The notes below the pieces were generated by a model. That model searched no databases and had not been told where the DNA came from. It worked only from the letters and a program-made list of their open reading frames with translations. Made by a program: the position numbers and the translations under genes. DNA of 64,000 nucleotides from Scandinavium vulneris_A (GTDB taxonomy: Bacteria; Pseudomonadota; Gammaproteobacteria; Enterobacterales; Enterobacteriaceae): positions 248,001 through 312,000 of the forward strand of contig JBKGRZ010000005.1 of NCBI GenBank assembly GCA_046518185.1. Direction: 5' to 3'. Within the stretch, counting starts at the first letter, position 1; each line of letters opens with the position of its first letter. Of the stretch, positions 14,933 through 23,431 are shown piece by piece.

Positions 14933-16150
14933 TTATGCCTGGCGGTAGCCGGAAAGGAAGCGGCCAAAGCGTGAGATAGACATCTCGAGGTCATCCAGAC
15001 GAGGCAGGGTAACGATACGCACGTGATCCGGCCATGGCCAGTTGAACGCCGTGCCCTGAACCAGGAGCACTTTTTCCTGCAGCAGGAAATCGAGCACCAT
15101 TTTCTGGTCGTCGTGAATGTTAAAACGCTTGCTGTCGATCTTCGGGAACATGTACAGCGCGCCATTCGGCTTCACGCAGCTCACGCCGGGAATGTCGTTG
15201 ATCAGCTCCCATGCGCGATTACGTTGTTCGTATAACCGTCCGCCCGGCGCGATAAATTCGCTGATGCTTTGATAGCCACCGAGTGCGGTCTGGATCGCGT
15301 GCTGGGCAGGAACGTTGGCGCATAAACGCATAGAGGCCAGCATTTCCAGACCTTCGATATAGCCTTTCGCGTGTTTCTTCGGCCCGTTTAGCACCATCCA
15401 GCCCTGACGGAAGCCGGCAACGCGATAGGTTTTGGACAGCCCATTAAAGGTGACGGTCAGCAGATCGGGTGCCAGGGCGGCAATCGAATGATGCTGGGCT
15501 TCGTCATACAGAATTTTATCGTAGATTTCGTCGGCAAAAATAATCAGGTTGTTCTGACGAGCGATTTCGACGATCTCCAGCAGCAGCTCTTTGGAATACA
15601 CCGCGCCGGTCGGGTTATTCGGGTTAATGATCACAATCCCACGGGTGCGCGGGGTGATTTTGCTGCGAATGTCGTCCAGGTCAGGGAACCAGCCAGCCGA
15701 TTCATCGCAAAGATAATGCACCGCTTTTCCGCTCGAGAGCGAGACTGCCGCTGTCCACAGCGGGTAATCCGGGGCCGGAACCAGCATTTCATCGCCACTG
15801 TTAAGCAGCGCCTGCATCGCCTGGACGATAAGCTCAGACACACCGTTGCCGATGTAAATGTCTTCCACCGTCACGTCGCGCATATCACGCGCCTGGTAGT
15901 GCTGCATGATGGCCTTGCGTGCCGAATACAGGCCTTTGGAATCGCAGTAGCCTTGGGCGGTCGGAAGGTTGCGGATGACATCGACGAGAATCTCGTCAGG
16001 CGCATCAAAACCGAACGGGGCAGGGTTGCCAATGTTCAGCTTAAGAACCTTATTGCCTTCTTCTTCAAGACGTTTAGCTTCTTTAAGTACCGGGCCACGG
16101 ATGTCGTAACAGACATTATCTAATTTGCTGGATTTTTCGATGGGGGACAT
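14933..16150 (-). CDS. alaA: Glutamate-pyruvate aminotransferase AlaA
   Basis: A 405-residue PLP-dependent class I aminotransferase, the exact length of E. coli AlaA (formerly YfbQ), the main alanine-synthesising transaminase using glutamate and pyruvate. The Schiff-base lysine is Lys240 in NGLSKTYRVAGFRQGW; the NPNNPTG motif (176-182) and ADEIYDK (206-212) surround the cofactor, and the C-terminal Arg that binds the substrate carboxylate lies in DHVRIVTLP. The ATG at 16150 matches the E. coli start MSPIEKSSKL and has AAGGTC upstream; the frame continues 17 codons further without homology. It is divergent from lrhA across 799 bases. Confidence 0.97.
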   Translation of the reverse strand: MSPIEKSSKLDNVCYDIRGPVLKEAKRLEEEGNKVLKLNIGNPAPFGFDAPDEILVDVIRNLPTAQGYCDSKGLYSARKAIMQHYQARDMRDVTVEDIYIGNGVSELIVQAMQALLNSGDEMLVPAPDYPLWTAAVSLSSGKAVHYLCDESAGWFPDLDDIRSKITPRTRGIVIINPNNPTGAVYSKELLLEIVEIARQNNLIIFADEIYDKILYDEAQHHSIAALAPDLLTVTFNGLSKTYRVAGFRQGWMVLNGPKKHAKGYIEGLEMLASMRLCANVPAQHAIQTALGGYQSISEFIAPGGRLYEQRNRAWELINDIPGVSCVKPNGALYMFPKIDSKRFNIHDDQKMVLDFLLQEKVLLVQGTAFNWPWPDHVRIVTLPRLDDLEMSISRFGRFLSGYRQA

Positions 16151-16949
16151 GAATCTTGACCTTTTCGCTAGTTCGCCACTCCCTGCCGTGGAAGTCAGCA
16201 CGGAATAAGGTACTCCCCATCCCGGGTATTTTGAAGGGTTGGCAGGACAATATTTTGCACAACAGATGATGAATGTGCGATCTGTTTGTCTGGCAATGGA
16301 CTGCTTCGTCTGCCTAAATCACCATGTTTGTGATGAGGTGTGGTGATAAATGTCGTTATTTATGGTTGAGTGTGAATTATTAACTGAATTAAATTCTGTG
16401 GCCGACAACTCTACTGTTTGACTCATTGGGTCAGGTGATGAAAATTTAGGCGCTATCAGGTCGCGCTTTGCTACCCTGATGATGATACTTAATTCGGCGT
16501 GCTGTGAATGCATTGTTAAGTTTTGTTAATGAAATCATATTTAAACAATTCTGATTTTTCATTAATTGCAAAGTTATCTCTTTTGTTTGTTAATTTATTC
16601 CCGAACATCCATTTTCTATTAAAAATTTATGTAAGATTAAGCTTAATAACACTTATAAGTATAATGTTTTTGCGGTAGGATACCACGGTCAGCATGCTCA
16701 GTTATCTTGCGTAAAGTGATGATTTAGCTTGCTAAAAGAATATAACCTTTTGTTATTACTTGTATTTTTGTCAGATCTGAACAGCGTTTCAAATTTGACA
16801 TTATTACTGACTGTGCTTCATCAAATCAGAGTGAAAGTAACAGTTTTTTTTGAAAGATCTCACATAAATGCACCTGAAATAATTAACGCATTTCCAGGTG
16901 TAAGCAAAAACCGGGCAGGTCAGCACAAGCAACCTGTAAGTGAATAAAT
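16151..16949. promoter_or_regulatory. Long AT-rich region between alaA and lrhA
   Basis: A 799-base region without a credible gene. The half near alaA has mixed composition; from about 16500 to 16900 it is strongly AT-rich, a composition that attracts H-NS in enterobacteria. It contains an RcsB-box-like palindrome at 16632-16645 and a consensus -10 TATAAT at 16660-16665 for lrhA. If transcription starts near 16672 the lrhA leader would be about 280 bases. A 72-codon frame at 16729-16947 within this leader has no recognisable features. Confidence 0.55.
16632..16665 (+). promoter_or_regulatory. Candidate lrhA promoter with RcsB-box-like palindrome
   Basis: TAAGATTAAGCTTA (16632-16645) has the TAAG-N6-CTTA symmetry of an RcsB/RcsAB box, and TATAAT at 16660-16665 is a perfect -10. 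With a 17-base spacer the -35 would be TTAAGC (16637-16642), inside the box, so RcsB binding would compete with polymerase. Negative control of lrhA by the Rcs system is known in E. coli; its operation here is inference. Confidence 0.5.
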
Positions 16950-17891
16950 ATGATTAACGCAAATCGTCCGATATTAAATCTCGATCTCGATCTGCTGAGA
17001 ACGTTCGTTGCGGTCGCTGATCTGAACACCTTTGCCGCCGCGGCTGCTGCCGTATGCCGCACCCAGTCTGCGGTAAGCCAGCAAATGCAGCGCCTGGAGC
17101 AGCTGGTGGGTAAAGAGCTATTCGCCCGTCACGGGCGTAATAAACTGCTCACCGAACACGGTATTCAGCTGCTGGGCTATGCCCGTAAAATTCTGCGCTT
17201 CAATGATGAAGCCTGTACCTCGCTGATGTTTAGCTCGTTGCAGGGGATGTTGACTATCGGATCGTCTGACGAATCTGCCGATACGATCCTGCCTTTTTTA
17301 CTCAATCGCATCAGTTCGGTGTACCCCAAGCTCGCACTTGATGTCCGGGTTAAGCGTCATGCTGAAATGGGCGACATGCTGCAGGCGGGCGCGGTTGATT
17401 TGGTGTTAACCACACATCGTCTGGCGCAGTTTGAGTCTATTTCACTGCGTACATCGCCAACGCTGTGGTATTGCGCGGCAGATTATCAGATGCCGCCGGG
17501 CGAAGCGGTTCCGCTGGTGTTGCTCGACGATCCCAGCCCGTTCCGCGATATGATCATTGATACCCTGAATGCAGCACGCATTCCGTGGCGGCTGGCATAT
17601 GTTGCCTCGACGCTCTCTGCGGTGCGTGCGGCAGTAAAAGCAGGTTTAGGCGTCACGGCGCGACCAGTAGAGATGATGAGCCCGGAACTGCGCGTATTGG
17701 GTAAAAGTGATGGTTTACCCCAATTGCCCGACACCGAATATCTGTTGACCTGTAACAGCCAGAATTCGAATGAACTGGTACAGGCTATATTTCAGTCTCT
17801 CGACAGTGTTAATAATCCCTGGTATCAATACGGGGCATATACCTCCGAAGGGGGAGACGATACCCTTATTGTTGAGAAGGATTTAGACTAA
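16950..17891 (+). CDS. lrhA: LysR-family regulator LrhA
   Basis: A 313-residue LysR-type regulator (E. coli LrhA has 312). The N-terminal helix-turn-helix (about residues 25-50, FAAAAAAVCRTQSAVSQQMQ) is followed by a substrate-binding-like effector domain. In E. coli it represses flhDC, hence flagella and chemotaxis, affects type 1 fimbriae and lowers RpoS, and activates itself. The start is at ATG 16950 after GTAAGTGA. A strong bidirectional terminator follows. The presence of cheV under a flagellar promoter in this window fits a motile organism in which LrhA controls the swim/stick decision. Confidence 0.96.
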   Translation: MINANRPILNLDLDLLRTFVAVADLNTFAAAAAAVCRTQSAVSQQMQRLEQLVGKELFARHGRNKLLTEHGIQLLGYARKILRFNDEACTSLMFSSLQGMLTIGSSDESADTILPFLLNRISSVYPKLALDVRVKRHAEMGDMLQAGAVDLVLTTHRLAQFESISLRTSPTLWYCAADYQMPPGEAVPLVLLDDPSPFRDMIIDTLNAARIPWRLAYVASTLSAVRAAVKAGLGVTARPVEMMSPELRVLGKSDGLPQLPDTEYLLTCNSQNSNELVQAIFQSLDSVNNPWYQYGAYTSEGGDDTLIVEKDLD

Positions 17892-17930
17892 TCTGTCCGC
17901 CCCTATCTGGTAACAATTTGTAAGTGTAAA

Positions 17931-17974
17931 AAAAGGCCGCTGACGCATGAATTATGCTCAGCGGCCTTTTTTTT
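17931..17974 (+). terminator. Intrinsic terminator after lrhA
   Basis: AAAAGGCCGCTGA (17931-17943) pairs with TCAGCGGCCTTTT (17958-17970), extended inside by GCAT/ATGC, and is followed by a T-run to 17974. The A-run upstream means it could also work on the minus strand. Confidence 0.92.
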
Positions 17975-18097
17975 GAACAAAGAGCAATCACCTTTATTGG
18001 TAGTCTATTTATTGTCTTTGCTTTTCATATGGTTAACTTGATAATGGCCTGTTTTGCCTTTCTTTACGCTGACAACTTCCCACTTCCTGCTAATGTT

Positions 18098-18128
18098 AAA
18101 AAAACGGCTGTATTGTTGCCGTTTTTTT
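18098..18128 (+). terminator. Second terminator-like hairpin downstream of lrhA
   Basis: A7 followed by ACGGC (18104-18108), a 9-base loop, GCCGT (18118-18122) and T7. It is symmetrical, so it could end transcripts from either side. No annotated gene lies between it and the lrhA terminator, so it may belong to a small RNA or be a backup. Confidence 0.7.
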
Positions 18129-18384
18129 GTGTGAATTAACAAAAGCGTGTCTCAGATCAAGAAAATACTCCCCAATGGGGGGAGGAATCACAGGCGATTC
18201 CTGTCAAAATAGCAGGGTAATTCGTGTTTAAGCCTCAGACGGACACGATTCACCAACCGTAAATCCTCACTGTTTTTTTCGCTGCGAAAAGGCTAAAGGG
18301 CATTTAATGTTAATGAAAGGTTTTCGGTGTAAATTAATGTGAGGAAACTTTTGTTAAAGTTGACAAAAGGTTATAGAAAGGAGT

Positions 18385-18443
18385 AAAAAACCACATCATT
18401 TAGACGTTTAAGCCTATTTGTGGCACACTTTTTGTGGTTTTTT
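18385..18443 (+). other. Terminator-like hairpin in the nuo leader
   Basis: AAAAAACCACA (18385-18395) pairs perfectly with TGTGGTTTTTT (18433-18443) across a 37-base loop; the right arm ends in T6. A second TTTGTGG at 18417-18423 could pair with the same left arm, allowing two alternative folds. This might be an attenuator for nuo or the end of an upstream small transcript. Confidence 0.5.
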
Positions 18444-18519
18444 AATTCCTCCCCATGAATCATGTGGCGTTCATCTGCCAGCCAGAGCAGAGTTCAGCGC
18501 TACTTATTTTGGTTAAGCA

Positions 18520-18966
18520 ATGCGTATGTCAACATCCACTGAAGTCATCGCTCATCACTGGGCATTCGCTATATTTCTCATCATTGCCATCGGCCTCTGC
18601 TGTCTGATGCTTGTTGGCGGTTGGTATCTCGGCGGTCGCGCACGCGCGCGTAGCAAGAACACTCCGTTCGAGTCGGGTATCGACTCTGTGGGCTCTGCTC
18701 GCTTACGTCTTTCGGCGAAGTTCTACCTGGTCGCCATGTTCTTCGTCATCTTCGACGTAGAAGCCCTTTACCTTTACGCATGGTCTACGTCGATTCGCGA
18801 AAGCGGATGGGTGGGCTTTGTGGAAGCCGCAATTTTCATTTTAGTGTTACTGGCAGGCCTGGTTTACCTCGTCCGCATCGGCGCACTGGACTGGACGCCT
18901 GCGCGTTCCCGTCGCACGCTGGTCAACCCGGAAACCGACAGTACTACTAATCGTCATACGCAGTAA
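18520..18966 (+). CDS. nuoA: NADH-quinone oxidoreductase subunit A
   Basis: A 148-residue inner-membrane subunit of respiratory complex I (E. coli 147). It has three hydrophobic segments (about residues 15-38, 67-88 and 98-118) and the conserved loop KNTPFESGIDSVGSAR between the first two, which lies near the quinone channel in family structures. The start ATG at 18520 matches the E. coli start pattern (M-x-MSTSTE); an alternative ATG lies at 18526. First gene of the 13-gene nuo operon, which couples NADH oxidation and quinone reduction to proton export. Confidence 0.97.
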   Translation: MRMSTSTEVIAHHWAFAIFLIIAIGLCCLMLVGGWYLGGRARARSKNTPFESGIDSVGSARLRLSAKFYLVAMFFVIFDVEALYLYAWSTSIRESGWVGFVEAAIFILVLLAGLVYLVRIGALDWTPARSRRTLVNPETDSTTNRHTQ

Positions 18967-18981
18967 AAGCGAGGCAATAAG

Positions 18982-19656
18982 ATGGATTATACGCTCACCC
19001 GCATAGATCCTAACGGTGAGAACGACCGTTACCCCCTGCAGAAACAGGAGATCGTAACCGACCCTCTTGAGCAGGAAGTAAACAAAAGCGTGTACATGGG
19101 CAAGCTCGAGCATGCCCTGCATGACATGGTCAACTGGGGTCGCAAGAACTCAATCTGGCCTTACAACTTCGGCCTTTCCTGCTGCTACGTTGAAATGGTG
19201 ACGTCATTCACTGCGGTGCATGACGTTGCGCGTTTTGGCGCAGAGGTACTGCGTGCTTCCCCGCGTCAGGCCGATCTGATGGTCGTGGCAGGTACCTGCT
19301 TCACCAAAATGGCCCCGGTCATTCAGCGCCTGTACGATCAGATGCTGGAGCCGAAGTGGGTTATTTCCATGGGCGCCTGTGCAAACTCTGGCGGCATGTA
19401 CGACATTTACTCTGTTGTGCAGGGCGTCGATAAGTTTATCCCGGTCGATGTTTACATCCCTGGCTGCCCGCCGCGTCCGGAAGCCTACATGCAGGCTCTG
19501 ATGCTGCTGCAGGAATCCATCGGTAAAGAACGTCGTCCACTCTCCTGGGTGGTTGGCGATCAGGGCGTGTATCGCGCCAATATGCAATCTGAGCGCGAGC
19601 GTAAACGCGGCGAACGTATTGCTGTGACGAATCTGCGGTCACCCGACGAGATTTAA
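18982..19656 (+). CDS. nuoB: NADH-quinone oxidoreductase subunit B (iron-sulfur cluster N2)
   Basis: A 224-residue peripheral subunit that carries cluster N2, the last iron-sulfur centre before quinone. The four ligands are visible: adjacent Cys67 and Cys68 in GLSCCYVEM, Cys133 in MGACANS and Cys162 in IPGCPPRPE. It is four residues longer than E. coli NuoB (220): MGKLEHALHDMVNWG here against MGKLNDMVNWG there, a small insertion before the core. It follows nuoA by 15 bases with GAGGCAATAAG before the start. Membership of the connecting fragment with NuoCD and NuoI is known from complex I structures. Confidence 0.97.
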   Translation: MDYTLTRIDPNGENDRYPLQKQEIVTDPLEQEVNKSVYMGKLEHALHDMVNWGRKNSIWPYNFGLSCCYVEMVTSFTAVHDVARFGAEVLRASPRQADLMVVAGTCFTKMAPVIQRLYDQMLEPKWVISMGACANSGGMYDIYSVVQGVDKFIPVDVYIPGCPPRPEAYMQALMLLQESIGKERRPLSWVVGDQGVYRANMQSERERKRGERIAVTNLRSPDEI

Positions 19657-19745
19657 CTTTGCGCCTGTGGGCAGTGGACAAAGCCTTCGCATATCAAAAT
19701 TAATAGCGCGGAGCCACGCCCAACAGTCACCACGGAACTTTTGCA

Positions 19746-21551
19746 ATGGTGAACAATATGACCGATTTAACCGCGCATGAAGCCGCCGCATGGCAGACCC
19801 GGGATCATCTCGACGACCCGGTGATTGGCGAACTGCGCAACCGTTTTGGGCCGGATGCCTTTACCGTTCAGCCGACCCGCACCGGGGTACCTGTTGTTTG
19901 GGTTAAGCGTGAACAGTTACTGGAAGTGGTCGATTTCCTCAAGAAATTGCCGAAACCTTACGTCATGCTGTTTGATTTACACGGCATGGACGAGCGTCTG
20001 CGCACTCACCGTGACGGGTTACCCGCCGCGGATTTTTCCGTTTTCTACCATCTGATTTCTATCGACCGCAACCGCGACATCATGCTCAAGGTGGCGTTGT
20101 CTGAGAACGATCTGAATGTGCCGACGCTGACCAAACTCTTCCCGAACGCCAACTGGTATGAGCGCGAAACCTGGGAAATGTTTGGCATTAACATCCAGGG
20201 CCACCCGAATCTGCGTCGCATCATGATGCCGGATACCTGGGAAGGGCACCCGCTGCGTAAAGACTACCCTGCGCGCGCCACCGAATTCGACCCGTTTGAG
20301 CTGACCAAAGCTAAACAGGATCTGGAGATGGAAGCGCTGACCTTCAAGCCGGAAGAGTGGGGCATGAAGCGCAGCAGCGAGAACGAGGACTTCATGTTCC
20401 TCAACCTCGGTCCTAACCACCCGTCCGCGCACGGTGCGTTCCGTATCATCCTGCAGCTGGATGGCGAAGAAATTGTCGACTGCGTGCCTGATATCGGCTA
20501 CCACCACCGTGGTGCTGAGAAAATGGGCGAGCGTCAGTCCTGGCACAGCTACATTCCGTACACCGACCGTATCGAGTACCTCGGCGGCTGCGTGAACGAA
20601 ATGCCATACGTGCTGGCAGTTGAAAAACTGGCAGGCATCAAAGTGCCTGAGCGCGTCGACGTTATCCGCGTCATGCTCTCTGAGCTGTTCCGTATCAACA
20701 GCCACCTGCTGTACATCTCGACCTTCATTCAGGACGTCGGTGCCATGACGCCGGTGTTCTTTGCCTTTACCGACCGTCAGAAAATCTACGATCTGGTAGA
20801 AGCGATCACCGGTTTCCGTATGCACCCGGCGTGGTTCCGCATTGGCGGCGTCGCGCACGACCTGCCGCGTGGCTGGGATCGTCTGCTGCGTGAATTCCTC
20901 GACTGGATGCCGAAACGTCTGGCGTCTTACGAGAAAGCCGCACTGCGTAACTCCATTCTGAAAGGCCGTTCTCAGGGCGTTGCCGCTTACACCGCGAAAG
21001 AAGCGCTGGAGTGGGGCACCACAGGGGCTGGCCTGCGTGCTACCGGGATCGACTTCGATATCCGTAAGGCGCGTCCGTACTCTGGTTATGAAAACTTCGA
21101 CTTCGAAATCCCGGTAGGCGGTGGTGTATCCGACTGCTACACCCGCGTGATGCTGAAAGTGGAAGAGCTGCGCCAGAGCCTGCGCATTCTTGAGCAGTGT
21201 CTGAAGAACATGCCGGAAGGCCCGTTCAAAGCGGATCACCCGCTGACGACGCCGCCACCGAAAGAGCGCACGCTACAGCATATCGAAACCCTGATCACTC
21301 ACTTCCTGCAGGTTTCCTGGGGCCCGGTTATGCCGGCCAACGAATCCTTCCAGATGATTGAGGCGACCAAGGGCATCAACAGTTACTACCTGACAAGCGA
21401 CGGCAGCACCATGAGCTACCGCACCCGTATCCGTACGCCGAGCTATGCGCACCTGCAGCAGATCCCGGCGGCGATCCGCGGAAGCCTGGTATCCGACCTG
21501 ATCGTTTATCTGGGTAGTATCGATTTTGTTATGTCAGATGTGGACCGCTAA
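19746..21551 (+). CDS. nuoC: NADH-quinone oxidoreductase fused subunit C/D
   Basis: A 601-residue fusion: residues about 1-190 are NuoC (30 kDa subunit) and about 210-601 NuoD (49 kDa subunit), joined by a charged helix (ELTKAKQDLEMEALTFKPEEWG). The fusion is normal for enterobacteria. The NuoD part lines the quinone pocket; GPNHPSAHGAFR near 217-228 carries the conserved His that contacts the quinone head, and GYHHRGAEK follows near 250. It sits in the connecting arm with NuoB. An 89-base gap separates it from nuoB. The start ATG at 19746 (MVNNMTDLTA) matches E. coli; a second ATG at 19758 is possible. Confidence 0.97.
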   Translation: MVNNMTDLTAHEAAAWQTRDHLDDPVIGELRNRFGPDAFTVQPTRTGVPVVWVKREQLLEVVDFLKKLPKPYVMLFDLHGMDERLRTHRDGLPAADFSVFYHLISIDRNRDIMLKVALSENDLNVPTLTKLFPNANWYERETWEMFGINIQGHPNLRRIMMPDTWEGHPLRKDYPARATEFDPFELTKAKQDLEMEALTFKPEEWGMKRSSENEDFMFLNLGPNHPSAHGAFRIILQLDGEEIVDCVPDIGYHHRGAEKMGERQSWHSYIPYTDRIEYLGGCVNEMPYVLAVEKLAGIKVPERVDVIRVMLSELFRINSHLLYISTFIQDVGAMTPVFFAFTDRQKIYDLVEAITGFRMHPAWFRIGGVAHDLPRGWDRLLREFLDWMPKRLASYEKAALRNSILKGRSQGVAAYTAKEALEWGTTGAGLRATGIDFDIRKARPYSGYENFDFEIPVGGGVSDCYTRVMLKVEELRQSLRILEQCLKNMPEGPFKADHPLTTPPPKERTLQHIETLITHFLQVSWGPVMPANESFQMIEATKGINSYYLTSDGSTMSYRTRIRTPSYAHLQQIPAAIRGSLVSDLIVYLGSIDFVMSDVDR

Positions 21552-21553
21552 TT

Positions 21554-22054
21554 ATGCACGAGAATCAACAACCACAAACCGAGGCTTTTGAGCTGAGTGC
21601 GGCCGAGCGTGACGCTATCGAGCACGAAAAGCATCACTACGAAGACCCGCGTGCGGCGTCCATTGAAGCGCTGAAGATTGTTCAGAAACAGCGCGGCTGG
21701 GTGCCGGATGGGGCGATTTACGCCATCGCCGACGTGCTGGGTATCCCGGCAAGCGATGTCGAGGGCGTGGCCACGTTCTACAGCCAAATCTTCCGCCAGC
21801 CGGTAGGCCGCCACGTGATCCGCTACTGCGACAGCGTGGTGTGTCATATCACGGGTTATCAGGGCATTCAGTCCGCTATTGAAGCGAAGCTGAATATCAA
21901 GCCGGGCCAGACCACCTTTGATGGTCGCTTCACCCTGCTACCAACCTGCTGTCTGGGCAACTGCGACAAGGGGCCGACCATGATGATTGATGAGGACACT
22001 CACAGCCATCTGACGCCGGAAGCGATTCCTGACCTGCTGGAGCAGTACAAATAA
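21554..22054 (+). CDS. nuoE: NADH-quinone oxidoreductase subunit E (2Fe-2S cluster N1a)
   Basis: A 166-residue thioredoxin-fold subunit of the NADH dehydrogenase module, equal in length to E. coli NuoE. The four ligands of cluster N1a are Cys92 and Cys97 (YCDSVVCHI) and Cys133 and Cys137 (TCCLGNC). It pairs with NuoF and NuoG. The start lies 2 bases after the nuoCD stop, and its stop TAA shares one base with the nuoF ATG, pointing to tight translational coupling. Confidence 0.97.
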   Translation: MHENQQPQTEAFELSAAERDAIEHEKHHYEDPRAASIEALKIVQKQRGWVPDGAIYAIADVLGIPASDVEGVATFYSQIFRQPVGRHVIRYCDSVVCHITGYQGIQSAIEAKLNIKPGQTTFDGRFTLLPTCCLGNCDKGPTMMIDEDTHSHLTPEAIPDLLEQYK

Positions 22055-23391
22055 TGAAAGATATTATCCTGACTCCTGAGACGCATCCGCTGACCTGGCG
22101 TCTGCGCGAGGATAAACAGCCGGTCTGGCTTGACGAATATCAGGCGAAAAATGGCTACGCCGGGGCGCGTAAAGCGCTCGGTGGCATGGCGCCTGACGAG
22201 ATTGTCAATCAGGTCAAAGACGCCGGGCTGAAAGGCCGTGGCGGCGCGGGCTTCTCCACCGGTTTGAAGTGGAGCCTGATGCCAAAAGACGAATCCATGA
22301 ACATCCGTTACCTGCTGTGTAACGCCGATGAAATGGAGCCGGGCACCTATAAAGACCGCCTGCTGATGGAACAGCTGCCGCACCTGCTGGTGGAAGGCAT
22401 GCTGATTTCGGCGTTCGCGCTGAAAGCCTATCGCGGTTACATCTTCCTGCGTGGCGAATATATCGAAGCGGCGGTTCACCTGCGTCGTGCGATTGCCGAA
22501 GCGACCGAAGCCGGTCTGCTCGGGAAAAACATTCTCGGTTCCGGTTTCGACTTCGAACTGATCGTGCACACCGGTGCGGGGCGTTACATCTGCGGGGAAG
22601 AAACCGCGCTGATTAACTCCCTTGAAGGCCGTCGTGCCAACCCGCGTTCCAAGCCGCCGTTCCCGGCGAGCTCCGGCGTGTGGGGTAAGCCGACCTGCGT
22701 CAACAACGTCGAAACCCTGTGCAACGTCCCAGCCATCCTCGCCAACGGCGTGGAGTGGTACCAGAACATCTCGAAAAGCAAAGATGCGGGCACCAAGCTG
22801 ATGGGCTTCTCCGGTCGCGTGAAGAATCCAGGCGTCTGGGAGCTGCCGTTTGGCACCACCGCGCGTGAAATTCTGGAAGATTACGCGGGCGGTATGCGCG
22901 ATGGCTTTAAATTTAAAGCCTGGCAGCCGGGCGGGGCAGGGACCGACTTCCTGACCGAAGCGCACCTCGACTTACCGATGGAATTTGAAAGCATCGGCAA
23001 AGCGGGTAGCCGTCTGGGTACTGCGCTGGCGATGGCCGTTGACCATGAAATTGGCATGGTGGGTCTGGTGCGTAACCTCGAAGAGTTCTTCGCCCGCGAA
23101 TCCTGCGGCTGGTGTACGCCGTGCCGTGATGGTCTGCCGTGGAGCGTAAAAATTCTGCGTGCTATCGAACGTGGCGAAGGCCAGCCGGGCGACATCGAGA
23201 CACTTGAGCAACTGTGTCGATTCCTCGGGCCGGGCAAGACCTTCTGTGCGCATGCGCCAGGTGCGGTCGAGCCGCTGCAGAGCGCGATTAAATATTTCCG
23301 CGACGAATTCGAAGCAGGCATCAAGCAGCCGAGCAGCAATACCCACGCGATTGGTGGTATTCAGCCTAACCTGCTGAAAGCACGCTGGTAA
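22054..23391 (+). CDS. nuoF: NADH-quinone oxidoreductase subunit F (NADH, FMN, cluster N3)
   Basis: A 445-residue subunit that binds NADH, FMN and the 4Fe-4S cluster N3, the electron entry point of complex I. The glycine-rich GRGGAGFSTGLKW motif (from about residue 62) binds the nucleotide; a second glycine-rich segment (GAGRYICGEETAL, about 173-185) binds FMN and the substrate; the N3 ligands lie in SCGWCTPCRDG (about 351-361) plus a Cys near 398 (TFCAHAPG). It starts in a one-base overlap with nuoE. A 57-base gap containing a hairpin precedes nuoG. Confidence 0.97.
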   Translation: MKDIILTPETHPLTWRLREDKQPVWLDEYQAKNGYAGARKALGGMAPDEIVNQVKDAGLKGRGGAGFSTGLKWSLMPKDESMNIRYLLCNADEMEPGTYKDRLLMEQLPHLLVEGMLISAFALKAYRGYIFLRGEYIEAAVHLRRAIAEATEAGLLGKNILGSGFDFELIVHTGAGRYICGEETALINSLEGRRANPRSKPPFPASSGVWGKPTCVNNVETLCNVPAILANGVEWYQNISKSKDAGTKLMGFSGRVKNPGVWELPFGTTAREILEDYAGGMRDGFKFKAWQPGGAGTDFLTEAHLDLPMEFESIGKAGSRLGTALAMAVDHEIGMVGLVRNLEEFFARESCGWCTPCRDGLPWSVKILRAIERGEGQPGDIETLEQLCRFLGPGKTFCAHAPGAVEPLQSAIKYFRDEFEAGIKQPSSNTHAIGGIQPNLLKARW

Positions 23392-23413
23392 CGACCTAAG
23401 AATTTTGATTAAC

Positions 23414-23431
23414 GCCCCGTTTCGACGGGGC
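23414..23431 (+). other. Hairpin just before nuoG (nuoG RNA motif)
   Basis: GCCCCGT-TTCG-ACGGGGC is a perfect 7-base-pair stem with a TTCG tetraloop, 17 bases before the nuoG start. A conserved structure upstream of nuoG in enterobacteria was reported from comparative genomics as the nuoG RNA motif; this hairpin sits where that motif is expected. Without a T-run it is not a terminator. Its role is unknown. Confidence 0.65.

Larger units (their letters stand above)
17975..18519 (+). promoter_or_regulatory. Region upstream of the nuo operon
   Basis: This gap of about 545 bases holds a terminator-like hairpin at 18098-18128, then the nuo control region and leader. Hairpins CTCCCC/GGGGAG (18168-18184) and AGGAATC/GATTCCT (18183-18202) overlap at their join; TACTCCC at 18166-18172 resembles a NarL heptamer. 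A consensus -35 TTGACA is at 18360-18365 with a possible -10 TAAAAA at 18384-18389. A long terminator-like hairpin at 18385-18443 ends 76 bases before nuoA. E. coli nuo has a long leader and control by ArcA, NarL, FNR and IHF; sites here are predictions. Confidence 0.55.

Noticed and set aside
16729..16947. 72-codon frame in the lrhA leader
   Set aside because: AT-rich, no ribosome site, no homologue recognised; could only be accepted with ribosome-profiling support.
17954..18139. 61-codon frame between lrhA and nuo
   Set aside because: Begins inside the lrhA terminator and ends in the next terminator-like hairpin; unlikely to be translated.
20019..21239. 406-codon minus-strand frame across nuoC/D
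   Set aside because: Shadow of the highly expressed nuoCD gene; no homology recognised.
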